Assembly: GCA_001899235.1 (NCBI GenBank)
Contig: MKVR01000002.1
Coordinates: 1 to 64,000, forward strand
Reading direction: 5' to 3'
Length of the DNA: 64,000 nt
Source: Nitrosospira sp. 56-18
GTDB lineage: Bacteria; Pseudomonadota; Gammaproteobacteria; Burkholderiales; Nitrosomonadaceae
Part shown: piece by piece, positions 1 through 8,221 of the stretch
Numbering within the stretch: the stretch's first letter is position 1
Layout of the letters: every line of letters begins with the position of its first letter
Notes under the pieces: generated by a model
Told to the model about the DNA's origin: nothing
Database searches by the model: none
What the model saw: only the letters and a program-made list of their open reading frames with translations
Made by a program: the position numbers and the translations under genes

Positions 1-129
1 TTTAACCGTCGCTGGAATATTTTTTCCCCGGATTTTTCAGCTCGGGATAGCGCCCGCGCGATGGGGAGAATGGCACAGACTTACCTATCTGTGGAATCTG
101 CAAGGGGAAGAGGGAAAAGAGCAGCCGGA

Positions 130-756
130 TCAGACCAGGCCGTTCTTGATGGCGTAGCGCGTCAGCTCGGCATTGTTCTTGAGCTTCATCTTTTCCAGCA
201 CGCGCGCGCGATACACGCTTACCGTCTTTACGGACAGGCGCATCTCCTCGGCCGCATCGGTCAGCCCCTTGCCCGAAGCGATCAGACAGAGGGTCTGGTA
301 CTCGCGGTCGGAAAGCGTTGCATGGGGCGGTTGCTCGTGATTGACGCCAAGGCTGTCGGCCATCGCCTCGGCCAGCGCCGCCGTGAGGTATTTGCGGCCC
401 CTGGCGACCTGCCGGATCGCGGCCGTCAGCTCGGCGGGCGCGCTCTGTTTCGTGATATAGCCCGAAGCGCCGGCTTTGAGGGAGCGGAGCGCATAAAGGC
501 TTTCCTCGTGCATGCTGAGCATGAGCACGGGGATCTTGGGGTACTCCTTCTTGATCTGCTTCAGGACATCGATGCCGCTTCTGTCCGGCAGCGAGATATC
601 CAGCACCACCGCATTCCACTCGCCCTCGCGTACGTGGCGCATCGCTTCCGAACCGCAATCCGCTTCCTTGATGAGCATGGGTTCACCGCTCTCCGCCAAA
701 ATCTGCCGCAGGCCCTGGCGCACAATGGCATGGTCGTCGACAATGAGGATATTCAT
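130..756 (-). CDS. NarL/FixJ-family response regulator
   Basis: 208-residue two-domain response regulator. The receiver domain fills about residues 1-120, with the acidic pair at D7-D8, the phosphoacceptor D53 in VVLDISLPD and the conserved lysine in GYITKQ. A LuxR-type helix-turn-helix follows at about 145-205 (LSDREYQTLCLIASGKG, then KTVSVYRARVLEKM). I start at the ATG of MNILIVDDH because the frame stays open upstream without receiver homology. The kinase gene upstream on the same strand (1115-2458) is its probable partner, as in NarX/NarL-type pairs, although 358 bases separate them. The target genes cannot be inferred. Confidence 0.93.
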   Translation of the reverse strand: MNILIVDDHAIVRQGLRQILAESGEPMLIKEADCGSEAMRHVREGEWNAVVLDISLPDRSGIDVLKQIKKEYPKIPVLMLSMHEESLYALRSLKAGASGYITKQSAPAELTAAIRQVARGRKYLTAALAEAMADSLGVNHEQPPHATLSDREYQTLCLIASGKGLTDAAEEMRLSVKTVSVYRARVLEKMKLKNNAELTRYAIKNGLV

Positions 757-1114
757 GGTGTTAGGAATCTCTGAACAAGTCTTCGCTGGCGCGAAGGTAG
801 CTTTGCGGGATGGAATGCGCGAAAGGCGACGACGCGAATGGTGCGGCCGCGCCAGAGCGGAGCAGTGTCTTCCGAAGGGAGATGCGACCCCGCAGCGGGA
901 TGCCTGCGCCCCAACAATATTGGGGTGCGGTCGAAGCATCCCCTCCGCTGCCCGATCCCCGCTCCGCGAGGCCCCTCGGGCCACGCTCCGGGGAGCCATG
1001 GCGTTGCGCTCCCTGGCATCGTAGTCCCGGCTACGACCTGCGTCGCGCGCCTCATGATCTTCCCGATTTTACCAGCAACGCGCTCAGCGAGAACTTATTC
1101 AGAGGTTCCTTAGC
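757..1114. other. non-coding gap between kinase and regulator genes
   Basis: 358 bases with no convincing gene; the open frames lack family motifs. It is GC-rich. An inverted repeat at about 907-928 has arms CCCCAA and TTGGGG around a 5-base centre, and a TCGTAG/CTACGA pair lies near 1020. These could be a processing hairpin or a weak terminator between the two genes, but neither has a T-run. Confidence 0.4.
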
Positions 1115-2458
1115 CTATTCATGCCAGGAGCCGGGGCGCGGGTCGCGGAGGGTGTCATTTTCTTCCGGCGCCAGCGGGATCGATAAAAGCACCGTGGTGC
1201 CCTCTCCCGGCGCGCCGCTCACGGTCAGCTTGCCATCCAGCAGGCCGGCACGCTCGACCATCCCGCGAATGCCGAAGGAATTCAGCTTTGCCTTGTCGAG
1301 CTCCGTAATGCCACGGCCATTGTCCCGCACCTCGAGCTCCAGCACGCACCCCGAAGCGTCGTTTCCAGATCCGCAAGTATCCAGCCGGACCCAAGCCTGC
1401 GAAGCTCGTCCATGCTTGGCGATATTGGTAAGCGCTTCCTGGAATATCCTGAATACGGCAACGGCGGCGTCCTGCTCCAGATCGATGTCTTCCTGCGCGC
1501 AGCTCACTTCGCAGGGAATCCCGAGGCGTTTGCTGAACTCGCCTGCCTCCCATTCGATCGCCGCGACGATGCCGAAATCCATGATGCCCGGGCGCAGGTC
1601 GCGCGACATGCGCCGGATGGAGTCGATAGTGCGGTCCACCAGCCGATCGATGGTTTGAATTTTTTCCAGCAATACGGCGTCATCCTCTCCGATGTGGCGG
1701 CTCAGCCAATCCAGGTCGATCTTGATCGCGGTGAGGTTTCCGCCCAGGTCGTCGTGGATCTCCTGCGCGATGCGGATGCGCTCATGTTCTCTTGCCGCCA
1801 TGACATGCGACGACACCTCGCGCAGCCGTTCGTGGGATTCCTTGAGTTCCGCCTCCCTGCGCCGGCTCTGGGTGATATTGATGATGATGCCTTCCCAGAT
1901 CACCCCGGTTCCTTCCTCCCGCCGCGGGCTCGCGCGCAGGCTGATCCATTTCACATCGTGAAACGACTCGATCCACAGGCGTCCTTCCCAGTTCCAAGTG
2001 CCGAGGCCGGCTGCCGATTCGGCTTTGGAGCGGCGCAGGCTTTCGCGATCCTCGGGCAGAACGATATCCATGAACAGCTCCGGGTTGCTCCGCAGCGTCT
2101 CGACGGGCAAGCCCAGCACGTTCAGGCACTGATCGCTCACGAACGGCAAGGCGTACCGGCCATCTTCGCCCTGAACATACTGGAAAACCATGCCGGGGGC
2201 GTTGGCGACGATGGTGGACGGCTGGGTTTCTTCTTCCGCTAGCTGGAAAGGTTCTATTTTCTTCTCCGGCAATGCTGTTTCTGGGACGAGACGAGATTGC
2301 CGAGGCTTCCGGACTCGGACTATGACACGAGAAAAAGGAAAAATCGTGGGTGCGTGCTTCCTCCACGAAATACCCCGGACTGCTGGTGGAGGCACCAAAG
2401 TGTAGACGATTACCGGCGAGTTTTTCAAGAGCTTGCCGGTTGGATGCGAAATTCTCAT
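1115..2458 (-). CDS. PAS-containing sensor histidine kinase (NarX/DegS-type HisKA_3)
   Basis: Cytoplasmic histidine kinase of the family that pairs with NarL-type regulators. A PAS-like domain (from ANAPGMVFQYVQ to IINITQSRRRE) precedes a HisKA_3 dimerisation helix with the phosphorylated His in RIAQEIHDDLGGNL, then an HATPase_c domain (N-box FQEALTNIAKHG, G1 box EVRDNGRGI, then GEGTTV). No membrane segments are evident. The N-terminus is uncertain. The frame runs open to 2731, but that part is antisense to an SRPBCC gene fragment, so I used the ATG at 2458. The first 75 residues of this model look degenerate, although LLKNSPVIVYTL resembles the start of another PAS domain. The probable partner is the regulator at 130-756. 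Confidence 0.85.
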   Translation of the reverse strand: MRISHPTGKLLKNSPVIVYTLVPPPAVRGISWRKHAPTIFPFSRVIVRVRKPRQSRLVPETALPEKKIEPFQLAEEETQPSTIVANAPGMVFQYVQGEDGRYALPFVSDQCLNVLGLPVETLRSNPELFMDIVLPEDRESLRRSKAESAAGLGTWNWEGRLWIESFHDVKWISLRASPRREEGTGVIWEGIIINITQSRRREAELKESHERLREVSSHVMAAREHERIRIAQEIHDDLGGNLTAIKIDLDWLSRHIGEDDAVLLEKIQTIDRLVDRTIDSIRRMSRDLRPGIMDFGIVAAIEWEAGEFSKRLGIPCEVSCAQEDIDLEQDAAVAVFRIFQEALTNIAKHGRASQAWVRLDTCGSGNDASGCVLELEVRDNGRGITELDKAKLNSFGIRGMVERAGLLDGKLTVSGAPGEGTTVLLSIPLAPEENDTLRDPRPGSWHE

Positions 2459-2494
2459 TGGGCAACAAAAAAGTTGCGTGCCAGTGTGGCCCGC

Positions 2495-2749
2495 ATGGAG
2501 CCCGAAACGCTGTTTTCCTTCACCTGGCATCCTTATGCCGTGGATCCCGCGATAGACTATTCGAAGGAAACCCCTGCCCTGGTGGATTTCAGGTTGCAGC
2601 AAATCCCCGGCGGCACCCTGCTTCGCGTCACCGAATCCGGATTCGACAAAATTCCCGCCGGCCGCCGCATGGAAGCACTCCGCATGAATGATGGCGGATG
2701 GGAAGAGCAGATCAAAAATATGGAAAATCACGTCGATGCAAATGCTTAG
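2495..2749 (+). pseudogene. C-terminal half of an SRPBCC (AHSA1-like) protein
   Basis: 84 residues match the second half of the SRPBCC/activator-of-Hsp90 family that is usually paired with an ArsR regulator: MEPETLFSFTWHPYAVDP, then TLLRVTESGFDKIP and RMNDGGWEEQIKN. Members are normally about 150-160 residues, and the N-terminal half of the hydrophobic-cavity fold is missing. The upstream sequence in frame shows no similarity, and the divergent kinase gene begins only about 36 bases away. A deletion probably removed the promoter and 5' half. It overlaps the ArsR-type gene by a few bases, the usual coupled arrangement. A shortened but expressed product cannot be excluded. Confidence 0.7.
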
Positions 2750-3080
2750 CGTGGCCTCGGCAAAACAGCATGCCTATGCGAACGTATTTGCGGCTTTGGG
2801 AGACCCGACGCGGCTATCCCTGATCGCGAAACTCTGCGATGGCCAATCCCATTCCATTTCGCGGCTGGCGGAAGGGACTGTGCTTACCCGCCAGGCGGTC
2901 ACCAAGCACCTGCGGGTATTGGAAAACGCGGGGATCGTTCACAGTGTGCAGAGAGGCCGCGAGAGCAGGTTTGCGCTCGATCCCGAGCCGATTGACGATC
3001 TCAGGGCCTATCTGGATGAGGTTTCCGGACAATGGGATCATGCGTTGGCAAGACTAAAGAAATTTGCCGAAGATCACTGA
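2736..3080 (+). CDS. ArsR-family HTH transcriptional regulator
   Basis: About 114 residues forming a winged helix-turn-helix: VFAALGDPTRLSLIAKL is the ArsR signature start, TVLTRQAVTKHLRVLENAG the recognition helix, and SVQRGRESRFALDPEPI the wing. The classical metal-binding ELCVCD motif is absent, so it is likely of the metal-independent subgroup that sits with SRPBCC genes. Two candidate ATGs (2736 and 2742) both overlap the end of the SRPBCC fragment. With the partner gene truncated and its promoter probably lost, expression of this gene is doubtful although its own frame is intact. Confidence 0.88.
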   Translation: MQMLSVASAKQHAYANVFAALGDPTRLSLIAKLCDGQSHSISRLAEGTVLTRQAVTKHLRVLENAGIVHSVQRGRESRFALDPEPIDDLRAYLDEVSGQWDHALARLKKFAEDH

Positions 3081-3118
3081 TCGAACAGCAAACGGCTGTT
3101 TACACCTGGAAGTCCACC

Positions 3119-3220
3119 ATGGACATGCCTGTTGTGCGTGATGCTGACAGTGGTCGCATAGGCTCCATGATACGTTGGGGCCGTGTTCCGTTCTGGGCCA
3201 AAAACCTGAAGAAGACATAA
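3119..3220 (+). pseudogene. fragment of an SRAP/YedK-type (HMCES) protein
   Basis: About 33 residues containing MPVVRDADSGRIGSMIRWG and VPFWAKNLK resemble the MRWGLVPxWAKD block of SOS-response-associated peptidases, which shield abasic sites through an N-terminal Cys2. The Cys2 start and everything after the block are missing, so it cannot function. It is AT-richer than its neighbours. It lies 39 bases after the ArsR-type gene and looks like leftover debris at the edge of the accessory block. Confidence 0.5.
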
Positions 3221-3529
3221 ATAATGCCTGCGCCGTGCTGGATATTGCTTGCCCTCCTCAAATCTTATGATGCGCGCAACGACTGCAGGCACGGCTGGTA
3301 TGGTAAAAAAGTGTGATTATTTTTACCCAGTTTTACCATTGATAACATATTTTATCATTCATGACGAAGTAATGAGTAGCGACATACAGAACGCATTAAC
3401 TGATGTTGTGAAAATTCTCCTTGCGGCCAACGTTATCCACAGAGCTTTTACAAGAATCCTGTGGGTACCCTAAAGTAGGAAATTTGTAGCGAATATGAAT
3501 ACTGACAGTACCTAAACATAAACTCACCT
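3221..3529. other. AT-rich non-coding gap
   Basis: 309 bases without a supported gene. The short open frame at 3249-3473 (about 74 codons) has no recognisable motif and no clear Shine-Dalgarno. A single TTATCCACA at about 3429 resembles a DnaA box, but one copy is not meaningful. This stretch is the 3' flank of the ATPase gene that ends at 3530. Confidence 0.4.
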
Positions 3530-6202
3530 CTACTTTTTCTCTCCCTGCACTCGTGTAACTCGCAGGCCGTCGATGTAAAGGCTTGCAAAGCCATAATGGT
3601 ATGATGCTTTTCCAGACTTGGTCATTAGGAGACCTGACGCTTCCAGTTGACCCACAAATGCATCAAACGTTGAATAGAGCTCTTCCGACGTTTTTTTCCA
3701 GACTTTTTTCAGTTCTTGGATTGTGAATTGCGAGCGAAGAGATTGATTATCCTGAATGTCTTCCAGAAACCGCTTCAAGTTGGGATATTCGTTCTTAAGA
3801 GCATCTACGCGTTCGGCAGATGCAGCTTCTAGACCAGCTTGCATTGCCGGAGGGCTGAGCAATCGATTGCTTGGTATTGCCTTCGAATCGTTTTGTCCTT
3901 CAAGCTCATGGTCTCTAGCTTTCTGCAAAAGCACCGTCAATGATCTAGGATAAGTGTTGCCTTTTGCATCGGTCATTCGAGAGTAAACCCATCTTGCAGC
4001 AAAAGCATTTTTTCCCTTTTCTTGATTTAAACCCCACAGTGGTGCGAGCGCTTGGCGAAGCTGCTCTTCACTTGCAGAGTCAACCTCGGCTTCTGATAAA
4101 GGAAAGTGTCTTTGCGCAAGTGCAGAAAATTCAGAGGAACCGCCGGTTGCTAACCTATAAGCAAGTCTAAGAAAGTCTTCAATTTTCCATTGAAGAAGAA
4201 GAGTTCTCGGTTCTCCGAAATGACTTTTATTTGTAAAAACGAGCTTGCTCCAAATATCCTCTCGAAGAAATATCTTAAATCGAAGGTTATGCAAATCCTG
4301 ATTATTAGAGTCATAAGCTAGACGCAGTAATCCGCCGAGGGCATCGCTCTGCCATGTACTTTCTTCCTTGATATCTTGGTCAAGGTCATCATAGAGTAGC
4401 CAAAGCTTTTTTCCGCTTTCACCGAGGCTTTGGTTCAAATCCACCATTAGGTCTCGACATAATCCATTTAATGGATCTTGCAGAACGTCCATAAGAGCAG
4501 TAGTGTGCTCTGATCGCCAACGTTCCGGTGCCCGGCTCCCAAAAGATGACGTAAGATGCGTTCGCAGGCCTTTCATCCCGGATTGTTTTAGCAGAGGTTC
4601 AAGCAAGCCCTTCCTGGTGGAAGTAAAAATTCTTACAATTGCATATGCGCGCCACAGTGAGAGCCAATCAATATTTGATTTTTCAAGCGCTCTTTGAAGC
4701 GATCCAAATTCATCAGTTGTAGGCCGAAATCTTGCATCAACCGCGGGCCCGTGACCAGGAAGTATGTAGATATGCTCAAGTTTTCCATAAGAGCGCTTAC
4801 TGGCATTATCTCGGTGTTCGACAAATAAGTGGAACAACGTTGATTTTCCCGTGCCCTTGCGCCCTCGGACAACCCAACGAGCATCATCAAGGAATTTATC
4901 AAAATCTGATGTTTTCTGAAAAAAAGCATCGAAATCACTGGCTACAATAGCTCTAGCATCGCGTTCCGGAAACTTTAGAGATTCGACAATTTGCCAGCGG
5001 TTTGAATGCTTAATTGTCGTTTCTAAATTTTCTTCAACTTGAGTGTCGCGTATCTGATTAGCAAGACGAGCATAATTTGGCATCGCCGTTTCGACGGGAT
5101 AAATTGAAGCCGACGCTATGCCTGGGCTATAAGGGATCTCAACCCTCTCCCCATCTTGTTCAAGGTCAAGGAGAGGAAGAAACCTTGCTACCAATTCTTG
5201 GCCGATGACCCCTTCAGGTACGGGTGACAAAACAATATGCGACTTTATCCCCGTTAAACCCGTTAATGTCTTTCGAACAAATCGGATACCGTCCATGTTT
5301 TGTTCACTCGGATAAAGGACCAAAAACGCCTCGTCAGCAAGACGCAAAAGCGATAACCCCCCCCAGTCTCCCAAGCCGGTTCGGGCATCGATTAGCAGGA
5401 CATCTGGTTCGAGTTGTTCGACAAGTTCTTTCTCGAAAAGTGACCACGCATCATCTTCCCTCGAGAGGACGTCTTGATATGTAAGAGTGCGGAGACGCCG
5501 AACATAGTCAGGGCCAACTACGCCTGCGGGAATAACATTAATCTGTGCACGGGAAACAGGATCTTCAACCGCATAGGAGATGGCATTATACTGGCCAGGA
5601 TTAACCTCGACTAAACGCGTTTCAAGTCCCTCACCAGTCTCGGGATCAAATGGCCTTACCTGCCGCTCCCAAAGATAGTCGACAAGGCCAGCAGTAATTG
5701 GACGCCCATCGGGCTTGGGCAATACGGCATGAAGTCCGGGAGCTTCTACGTCCATGTCTACTACCACAACGCGCGAACCGCTCCGCGCAAGATGAAAGGC
5801 AGTATGTACAAGCGCAGTCGTTCGGCCGACGCCACCTTTATATGAGTAAAAAACGATTCGACGTGGCCTGCGTTGATCACGAGTACTCGATGTGAACGAT
5901 TGCCCCGATTCCACCATTGAGACTGCCTCATCCCAATTTGCTGGAATTTGGGTACCGATTGGAGTAAGCGATATTCCCATCTCTTTAGCCTCGGCGGGGG
6001 TGTAAAGATCGGTTATACCCATATTCAATCCGGCCTTTTTAAGCAACGGCTCAACCCTTTGCAAGCGCTGTTCACGCCGTTCCCCTGCGAAAGACGCGTC
6101 TATAATTAACACAATTGCGGTTTGGTCTGCGCCGACATCGAGTTCGTAGCACCCACGAAATTTCTCGTCGAGGTGTTTTCTTAGTTCAAAAACGTTGTTC
6201 AT
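3530..6202 (-). CDS. dual P-loop NTPase: ParA/MinD-like KGGVGR domain fused to a GKS-type ATPase
   Basis: 890 residues in several parts. Residues about 1-100 form a small N-terminal domain (FAGERREQRLQRVEPLL, then DLYTPAEA) with a loose BolA-like look. Residues about 114-400 are a SIMIBI-class NTPase with the deviant Walker A KGGVGRTT at 122-129, a switch-like VVVDMDVEAPGLH and IDARTG at 271-276. Residues about 400-700 hold a second P-loop, GRKGTGKS at 447-454, and a Walker B LLYDDLDQD at 602-610, then FLREDIW and LLLQWKIEDFLRLAYR; this resembles the Sll1717/STAND-like ATPases of conflict systems. The C-terminal 130 residues look winged-helix-like. The start overlaps the HEPN-like gene stop by ATGA, implying coupled translation. 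The region is AT-rich (23 G+C in the 60 bases at 4201-4260), pointing to transfer. I infer a defence role from architecture; the substrate is unknown. Confidence 0.85.
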   Translation of the reverse strand: MNNVFELRKHLDEKFRGCYELDVGADQTAIVLIIDASFAGERREQRLQRVEPLLKKAGLNMGITDLYTPAEAKEMGISLTPIGTQIPANWDEAVSMVESGQSFTSSTRDQRRPRRIVFYSYKGGVGRTTALVHTAFHLARSGSRVVVVDMDVEAPGLHAVLPKPDGRPITAGLVDYLWERQVRPFDPETGEGLETRLVEVNPGQYNAISYAVEDPVSRAQINVIPAGVVGPDYVRRLRTLTYQDVLSREDDAWSLFEKELVEQLEPDVLLIDARTGLGDWGGLSLLRLADEAFLVLYPSEQNMDGIRFVRKTLTGLTGIKSHIVLSPVPEGVIGQELVARFLPLLDLEQDGERVEIPYSPGIASASIYPVETAMPNYARLANQIRDTQVEENLETTIKHSNRWQIVESLKFPERDARAIVASDFDAFFQKTSDFDKFLDDARWVVRGRKGTGKSTLFHLFVEHRDNASKRSYGKLEHIYILPGHGPAVDARFRPTTDEFGSLQRALEKSNIDWLSLWRAYAIVRIFTSTRKGLLEPLLKQSGMKGLRTHLTSSFGSRAPERWRSEHTTALMDVLQDPLNGLCRDLMVDLNQSLGESGKKLWLLYDDLDQDIKEESTWQSDALGGLLRLAYDSNNQDLHNLRFKIFLREDIWSKLVFTNKSHFGEPRTLLLQWKIEDFLRLAYRLATGGSSEFSALAQRHFPLSEAEVDSASEEQLRQALAPLWGLNQEKGKNAFAARWVYSRMTDAKGNTYPRSLTVLLQKARDHELEGQNDSKAIPSNRLLSPPAMQAGLEAASAERVDALKNEYPNLKRFLEDIQDNQSLRSQFTIQELKKVWKKTSEELYSTFDAFVGQLEASGLLMTKSGKASYHYGFASLYIDGLRVTRVQGEKK

Positions 6203-6654
6203 AGCAAGTTCTCATTTTTCTGCAACCAACCCAACACATACTTCAGGCTTTGCTGCCAAGCAGGCAACGCCCCTAGATCTAAATCATGGGCGGAATAGCG
6301 AAGTGCGATAAAGTTAATTTCCGTCGCGCCTATCGGGTAGCTCACACGTTCTAGGTGTTTTAAAAATGCCGGGTCCGCCTTTGCTTTACGATAAAGGACG
6401 TGCATTAACCGAACAGCGCCAACTAGATGATGCCCAGTGCGGGGGATAGGTTTCCCATACAAAGGGTCTTTTAGGCGCTTACTATTCTGGTCCCAAACCG
6501 AGATATTATGATAGAGAATTATGAGGGCTTTAAGGCGACACTCTACTGCTACTCCGCCGAGGTGCGCAGCAGTAGTAATTCTCTGATTTGGCCCTGTCAA
6601 TAGAACATCAATGTCCAGAAGACGACATTTATGAGCCTGTTCATAATCTTCCAT
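6199..6654 (-). CDS. HEPN-like protein, partner of the dual NTPase
   Basis: 151-residue helical protein. The segment AAHLGGVAVECRLKALI matches the core helix of HEPN-type proteins (usual form AxxLAGYAxECxLKALI), and ALRYSAHDLD followed by a helix ending YVLGWLQ fits the last helix of that fold. Candidate catalytic or binding residues are R and H in RTGHHL and RYSAH, near but not exactly the Rx4-6H RNase motif. HEPN proteins are commonly toxin RNases or substrate-binding partners of nucleotidyltransferases; no nucleotidyltransferase is adjacent here. It is the first gene of a two-gene operon, its TGA overlapping the ATG of the NTPase gene. The HEPN assignment is by eye and should be treated as probable only. 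Confidence 0.6.
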   Translation of the reverse strand: MEDYEQAHKCRLLDIDVLLTGPNQRITTAAHLGGVAVECRLKALIILYHNISVWDQNSKRLKDPLYGKPIPRTGHHLVGAVRLMHVLYRKAKADPAFLKHLERVSYPIGATEINFIALRYSAHDLDLGALPAWQQSLKYVLGWLQKNENLL

Positions 6655-7010
6655 ATCGCGTTTATTTCCCTTAGTATCTTAATGAGAAAAGTTGGTTTAT
6701 CCGATTTTCTACTGCGTCAACTCGTAGTCCCCTGAAGATCCATGTGTATAGGCGATATTGAATTGCTCAACCGATGCCTCAACCGCCATGTTAGCGGCGA
6801 GTCTGAAGGCCTAAGGCACCTGAATTTCGCGGATGTGTTCTCGTTTCAGGCTATCTGGAAGATGTAACTAGAGGCAATCACTAAATGCAAGAGGTGGTAG
6901 CTGAAAGTGTCCACGAAAAAGAGTCAACTTCAACTCCATCCATCAGGTTTTCCATAGGGTTGTCATTTTCCGAAATGGCTTTCTCCACGCCTTTCCGAAG
7001 AGTTCGCAGA
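6655..7010. other. non-coding gap upstream of the HEPN/NTPase operon
   Basis: 356 bases with no supported gene. It must carry the promoter of the HEPN-like gene: the minus strand just upstream of 6654 is AT-rich, but I see no strong consensus -35/-10 pair. Open frames here have no family resemblance. Confidence 0.35.
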
Positions 7011-7628
7011 TTAACGTAGCTGGGCGAGCCACACCGTGCGGCCACCACAAGTGGGGTCTTCCGCAACGGTAGCGACGACCTCAAAGCCTTGGCTGTCGAG
7101 TAGGTGCTTATATTCGGCGGCGTCGAGACTGGCATGGTAAAGCGGCTCCCCTTCAAGCCGCCCTATGGCTTCACCATGAGCAGGACCGCTTGTGAACATC
7201 AAAGCCGCGCGTGGTGCGGCGTGAGCTCGAAATATGGGGAACATTTGCTTTTGGTCATGATGATTTAAGTGGAAGAAGCTGTCCCAGGCGAGAACACCGT
7301 CAAAGGTGCGCGAGAGAGATAACAACCACATATCGGAGACCAATGTTTCCTGATCTGGGAGACGCAACTGAAACATCGAGATCATAACCGCTGAGGAATC
7401 GACTCCCATTACGGGGTAACCGTGCTCGACTAAATAAGTTGCGATCGGCTGACCGGCGCCACAGCCGATATCGAGTACCGATCCGCCTGCCGGGACTAGC
7501 CTACAAAAGCTTTGCAGCCATTTACGCTCATAAAGGTGCCCTTCTTGCAAGCGCTCACGCACCCATGCGTTAGCATGGCGTTGGTACAGGCCGACGATAT
7601 TGTCCGCATCATTGCCCATCCCCTGCAT
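7011..7628 (-). CDS. class I SAM-dependent methyltransferase
   Basis: 205 residues. Motif I is VLDIGCGAGQPI at 51-62, followed by the acidic end of strand 2 in VMGVDSSAVMI. DGVLAWDSFFHL corresponds to motif IV and the methyl-acceptor pocket, and LLDSQGFEVV is the typical late motif. The fold is that of small-molecule methyltransferases (Methyltransf_11/25-like), so the substrate cannot be named. An ATG at codon 4 is an alternative start. It lies between the HEPN/NTPase module and the toxin-antitoxin loci, 6 bases from the downstream end of the ParE-like remnant on the same strand, and may be cargo of the same accessory block. Confidence 0.85.
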   Translation of the reverse strand: MQGMGNDADNIVGLYQRHANAWVRERLQEGHLYERKWLQSFCRLVPAGGSVLDIGCGAGQPIATYLVEHGYPVMGVDSSAVMISMFQLRLPDQETLVSDMWLLSLSRTFDGVLAWDSFFHLNHHDQKQMFPIFRAHAAPRAALMFTSGPAHGEAIGRLEGEPLYHASLDAAEYKHLLDSQGFEVVATVAEDPTCGGRTVWLAQLR

Positions 7629-7634
7629 GCCTGT

Positions 7635-7918
7635 CTACAATAGATCTTGCCATTGGCGCGCGCCGTGGGTTACCCGGACAATTTCCATTCCCTTATCGAC
7701 TTGTTGGTAGAGAATCAGATAGCTGCCCGCTGACAGCATTCTCAATCCGGGCCGAATAGAGGGTTTGGCAATTCCCATGGCAGGCATCTCGCCGAGTTGT
7801 TGGCAAAGGGCATTCATGTCCTCAAGCCATTGGCACGCAGCCTGGACATTATCTTCGGCGATATAAAACGCGATATCCTCCAGGTCTGCTTCCGCCTGGG
7901 CCTGAGGCGAAACGTCAT
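7635..7918 (-). pseudogene. ParE/RelE-family toxin, frameshifted near the N-terminus
   Basis: The body reads as a ParE/RelE toxin (ADLEDIAFYIAEDN, then LRMLSAGSYLILYQ and IVRVTHGARQW). The natural start is the ATG at 7918, which overlaps the antitoxin TGA as ATGA and begins MTFRLRP. That frame leaves the toxin frame within seven codons. Adding one base in the CCC run near 7898-7900 restores MTFRLRPQAEADLED, the expected family N-terminus. So a single-base deletion has disconnected the start from the toxin body. An in-frame ATG at 7946 exists inside the antitoxin gene but has no obvious ribosome-binding site. It could give a toxin with a foreign N-terminus. Confidence 0.7.
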
Positions 7919-8196
7919 GCAGCGCCGTGGTCGGAGAGCTTGGCATCCAACCGGGCGCGGACACGGGAGAAGGCTTCATTGCCCTCAGTCACGGGACCGC
8001 TGGCAATACCCGCATCCCATCGCCGTCCCAGTTCAGTGATGATTTGATCGCGCTGCGCCCTGCGAAATTTCCAGTCACACAACGCTTCCCGCATTACCTC
8101 GCTCGCCGAGGCATACTCCCCGCTTTCCACCGCCTAGCGTATCATCGCCGCCATTTCCGCGGTCAGCGCGACACTCACTTTCTCGACATTTGCCAT
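7915..8196 (-). pseudogene. ParD/CC2985-type antitoxin with an in-frame amber codon
   Basis: From the ATG at 8196 (preceded by AAGGAGAATGGGTT) the reading is a normal ribbon-helix-helix antitoxin start, MANVEKVSVALTAEMAAMIR, then TAG at 8134-8136, then AVESGEYASASEVMREAL and the toxin-binding tail to 7915. Family members have Gln at this place, so CAG to TAG is the likely lesion. Restart at the GTG at 8130 would make a 71-residue C-terminal piece that keeps the toxin-neutralising part but loses most of the DNA-binding part. The adjoining toxin gene is also damaged, so the module is probably dead. Confidence 0.72.
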
Positions 8197-8221
8197 AACC
8201 CATTCTCCTTAATAAAGGAAT

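Noticed and set aside
2459-2731. Upstream extension of the sensor kinase open frame
   Set aside because: It is antisense to the SRPBCC remnant and shows no protein-like pattern of its own.
3249-3473. 74-codon open frame and a TTATCCACA (DnaA-box-like) sequence near 3429
   Set aside because: No motif or ribosome-binding site; a single DnaA-like nonamer in AT-rich DNA is expected by chance and no origin features surround it.
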